Shown in pieces: positions 5,031-5,084 of a DNA stretch of 5,084 nt (its first letter is position 1; each line of letters begins with the position of its first letter). Made by a program: the position numbers and the translations under genes. Below the pieces are notes generated by a model. That model was not told the origin of the DNA. It was given only the letters and a program-made list of their open reading frames with translations, and ran no database searches. Origin of the DNA: an uncultured Planctomycetaceae bacterium (GTDB taxonomy: Bacteria > Planctomycetota > Planctomycetia > Pirellulales > Pirellulaceae); assembly GCA_937904535.1 (NCBI GenBank), contig CALELC010000655.1:1-5084 (forward strand), given 5' to 3'.

Positions 5031-5084
5031 GTTCGATCGGCGGAGCGATCGACCACCTTGGTCGCCGACCGCTCCGCCGGTCGG
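5031..5084 (+). repeat. Complete repeat copy (arms A and B) at the window edge
   Basis: Arm A stem is TCGATC (5033-5038) with GATCGA (5047-5052) around loop GGCGGAGC. Arm B stem is CCGACC (5065-5070) with GGTCGG (5079-5084) around loop GCTCCGCC. The first 28 bases are identical to copy 4 at 409-436, in the same orientation. The window ends at the last base of arm B, so the array probably continues. The stretch 4959-5030 between the two right-hand copies resembles the left tails only in short pieces such as GGCTTGCAGCT. Confidence 0.92.

Noticed and set aside
4892..5056. N-terminal extension of the rdgB frame from GTG 5056
   Set aside because: The added 55 residues come from repeat arms and a low-complexity tail; the RdgB family begins at the nucleotide-binding segment just after ATG 4891.

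Overview
The window looks like chromosomal DNA of a planctomycete, most likely Pirellulaceae (Rhodopirellula-like). This is inferred from a secreted DUF1080 (3-keto-disaccharide hydrolase) protein, moderately high G+C, mostly absent Shine-Dalgarno sequences, and dense REP-like palindromic repeats between genes. No mobile element, tRNA, rRNA or CRISPR array was seen.

Layout. Positions 1-436 hold a tandem array of palindromic repeats with a period of about 124 bp (copies start at 47, 171, 296 and 409). A likely sigma70-type promoter (-10 at 474-479) follows and drives a plus-strand gene for an exported DUF1080 protein (530-1282). The 213-bp gap 1283-1495 separates this gene from the convergent pyrE and carries several inverted repeats that probably act as terminators. 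The rest of the window is a minus-strand run, in transcription order: rdgB (4891-4286, XTP/dITP pyrophosphatase), a BshB1-like PIG-L/LmbE deacetylase (4289-3561, sharing the 4-base ATGA overlap with rdgB), a membrane-anchored LysM plus YkuD L,D-transpeptidase (3399-2131, start moved to a GTG with a clear Shine-Dalgarno), and pyrE (2053-1496, orotate phosphoribosyltransferase). The repeats return at 4934-4958 and 5031-5084, upstream of rdgB, and run to the window edge.

How the genes fit together. rdgB and the deacetylase are almost certainly co-transcribed. The transpeptidase and pyrE are co-directional but have their own leaders of 161 and 77 nt containing stem-loops, so they may be partly independent. 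The cluster mixes nucleotide-pool housekeeping (RdgB, PyrE), possible low-molecular-weight thiol synthesis (BshB1-like) and cell-wall remodelling (L,D-transpeptidase). It does not look like one dedicated pathway.

Most notable signal. Each repeat has two adjacent mini-hairpins, arm A and arm B, whose 8-nt loops (GGCGGAGC and GCTCCGCC) are perfect reverse complements. Four of the positions that differ between the arms form compensated base pairs inside the mini-hairpins. This points to a two-hairpin element able to form a kissing-loop, or to switch with one long imperfect hairpin.
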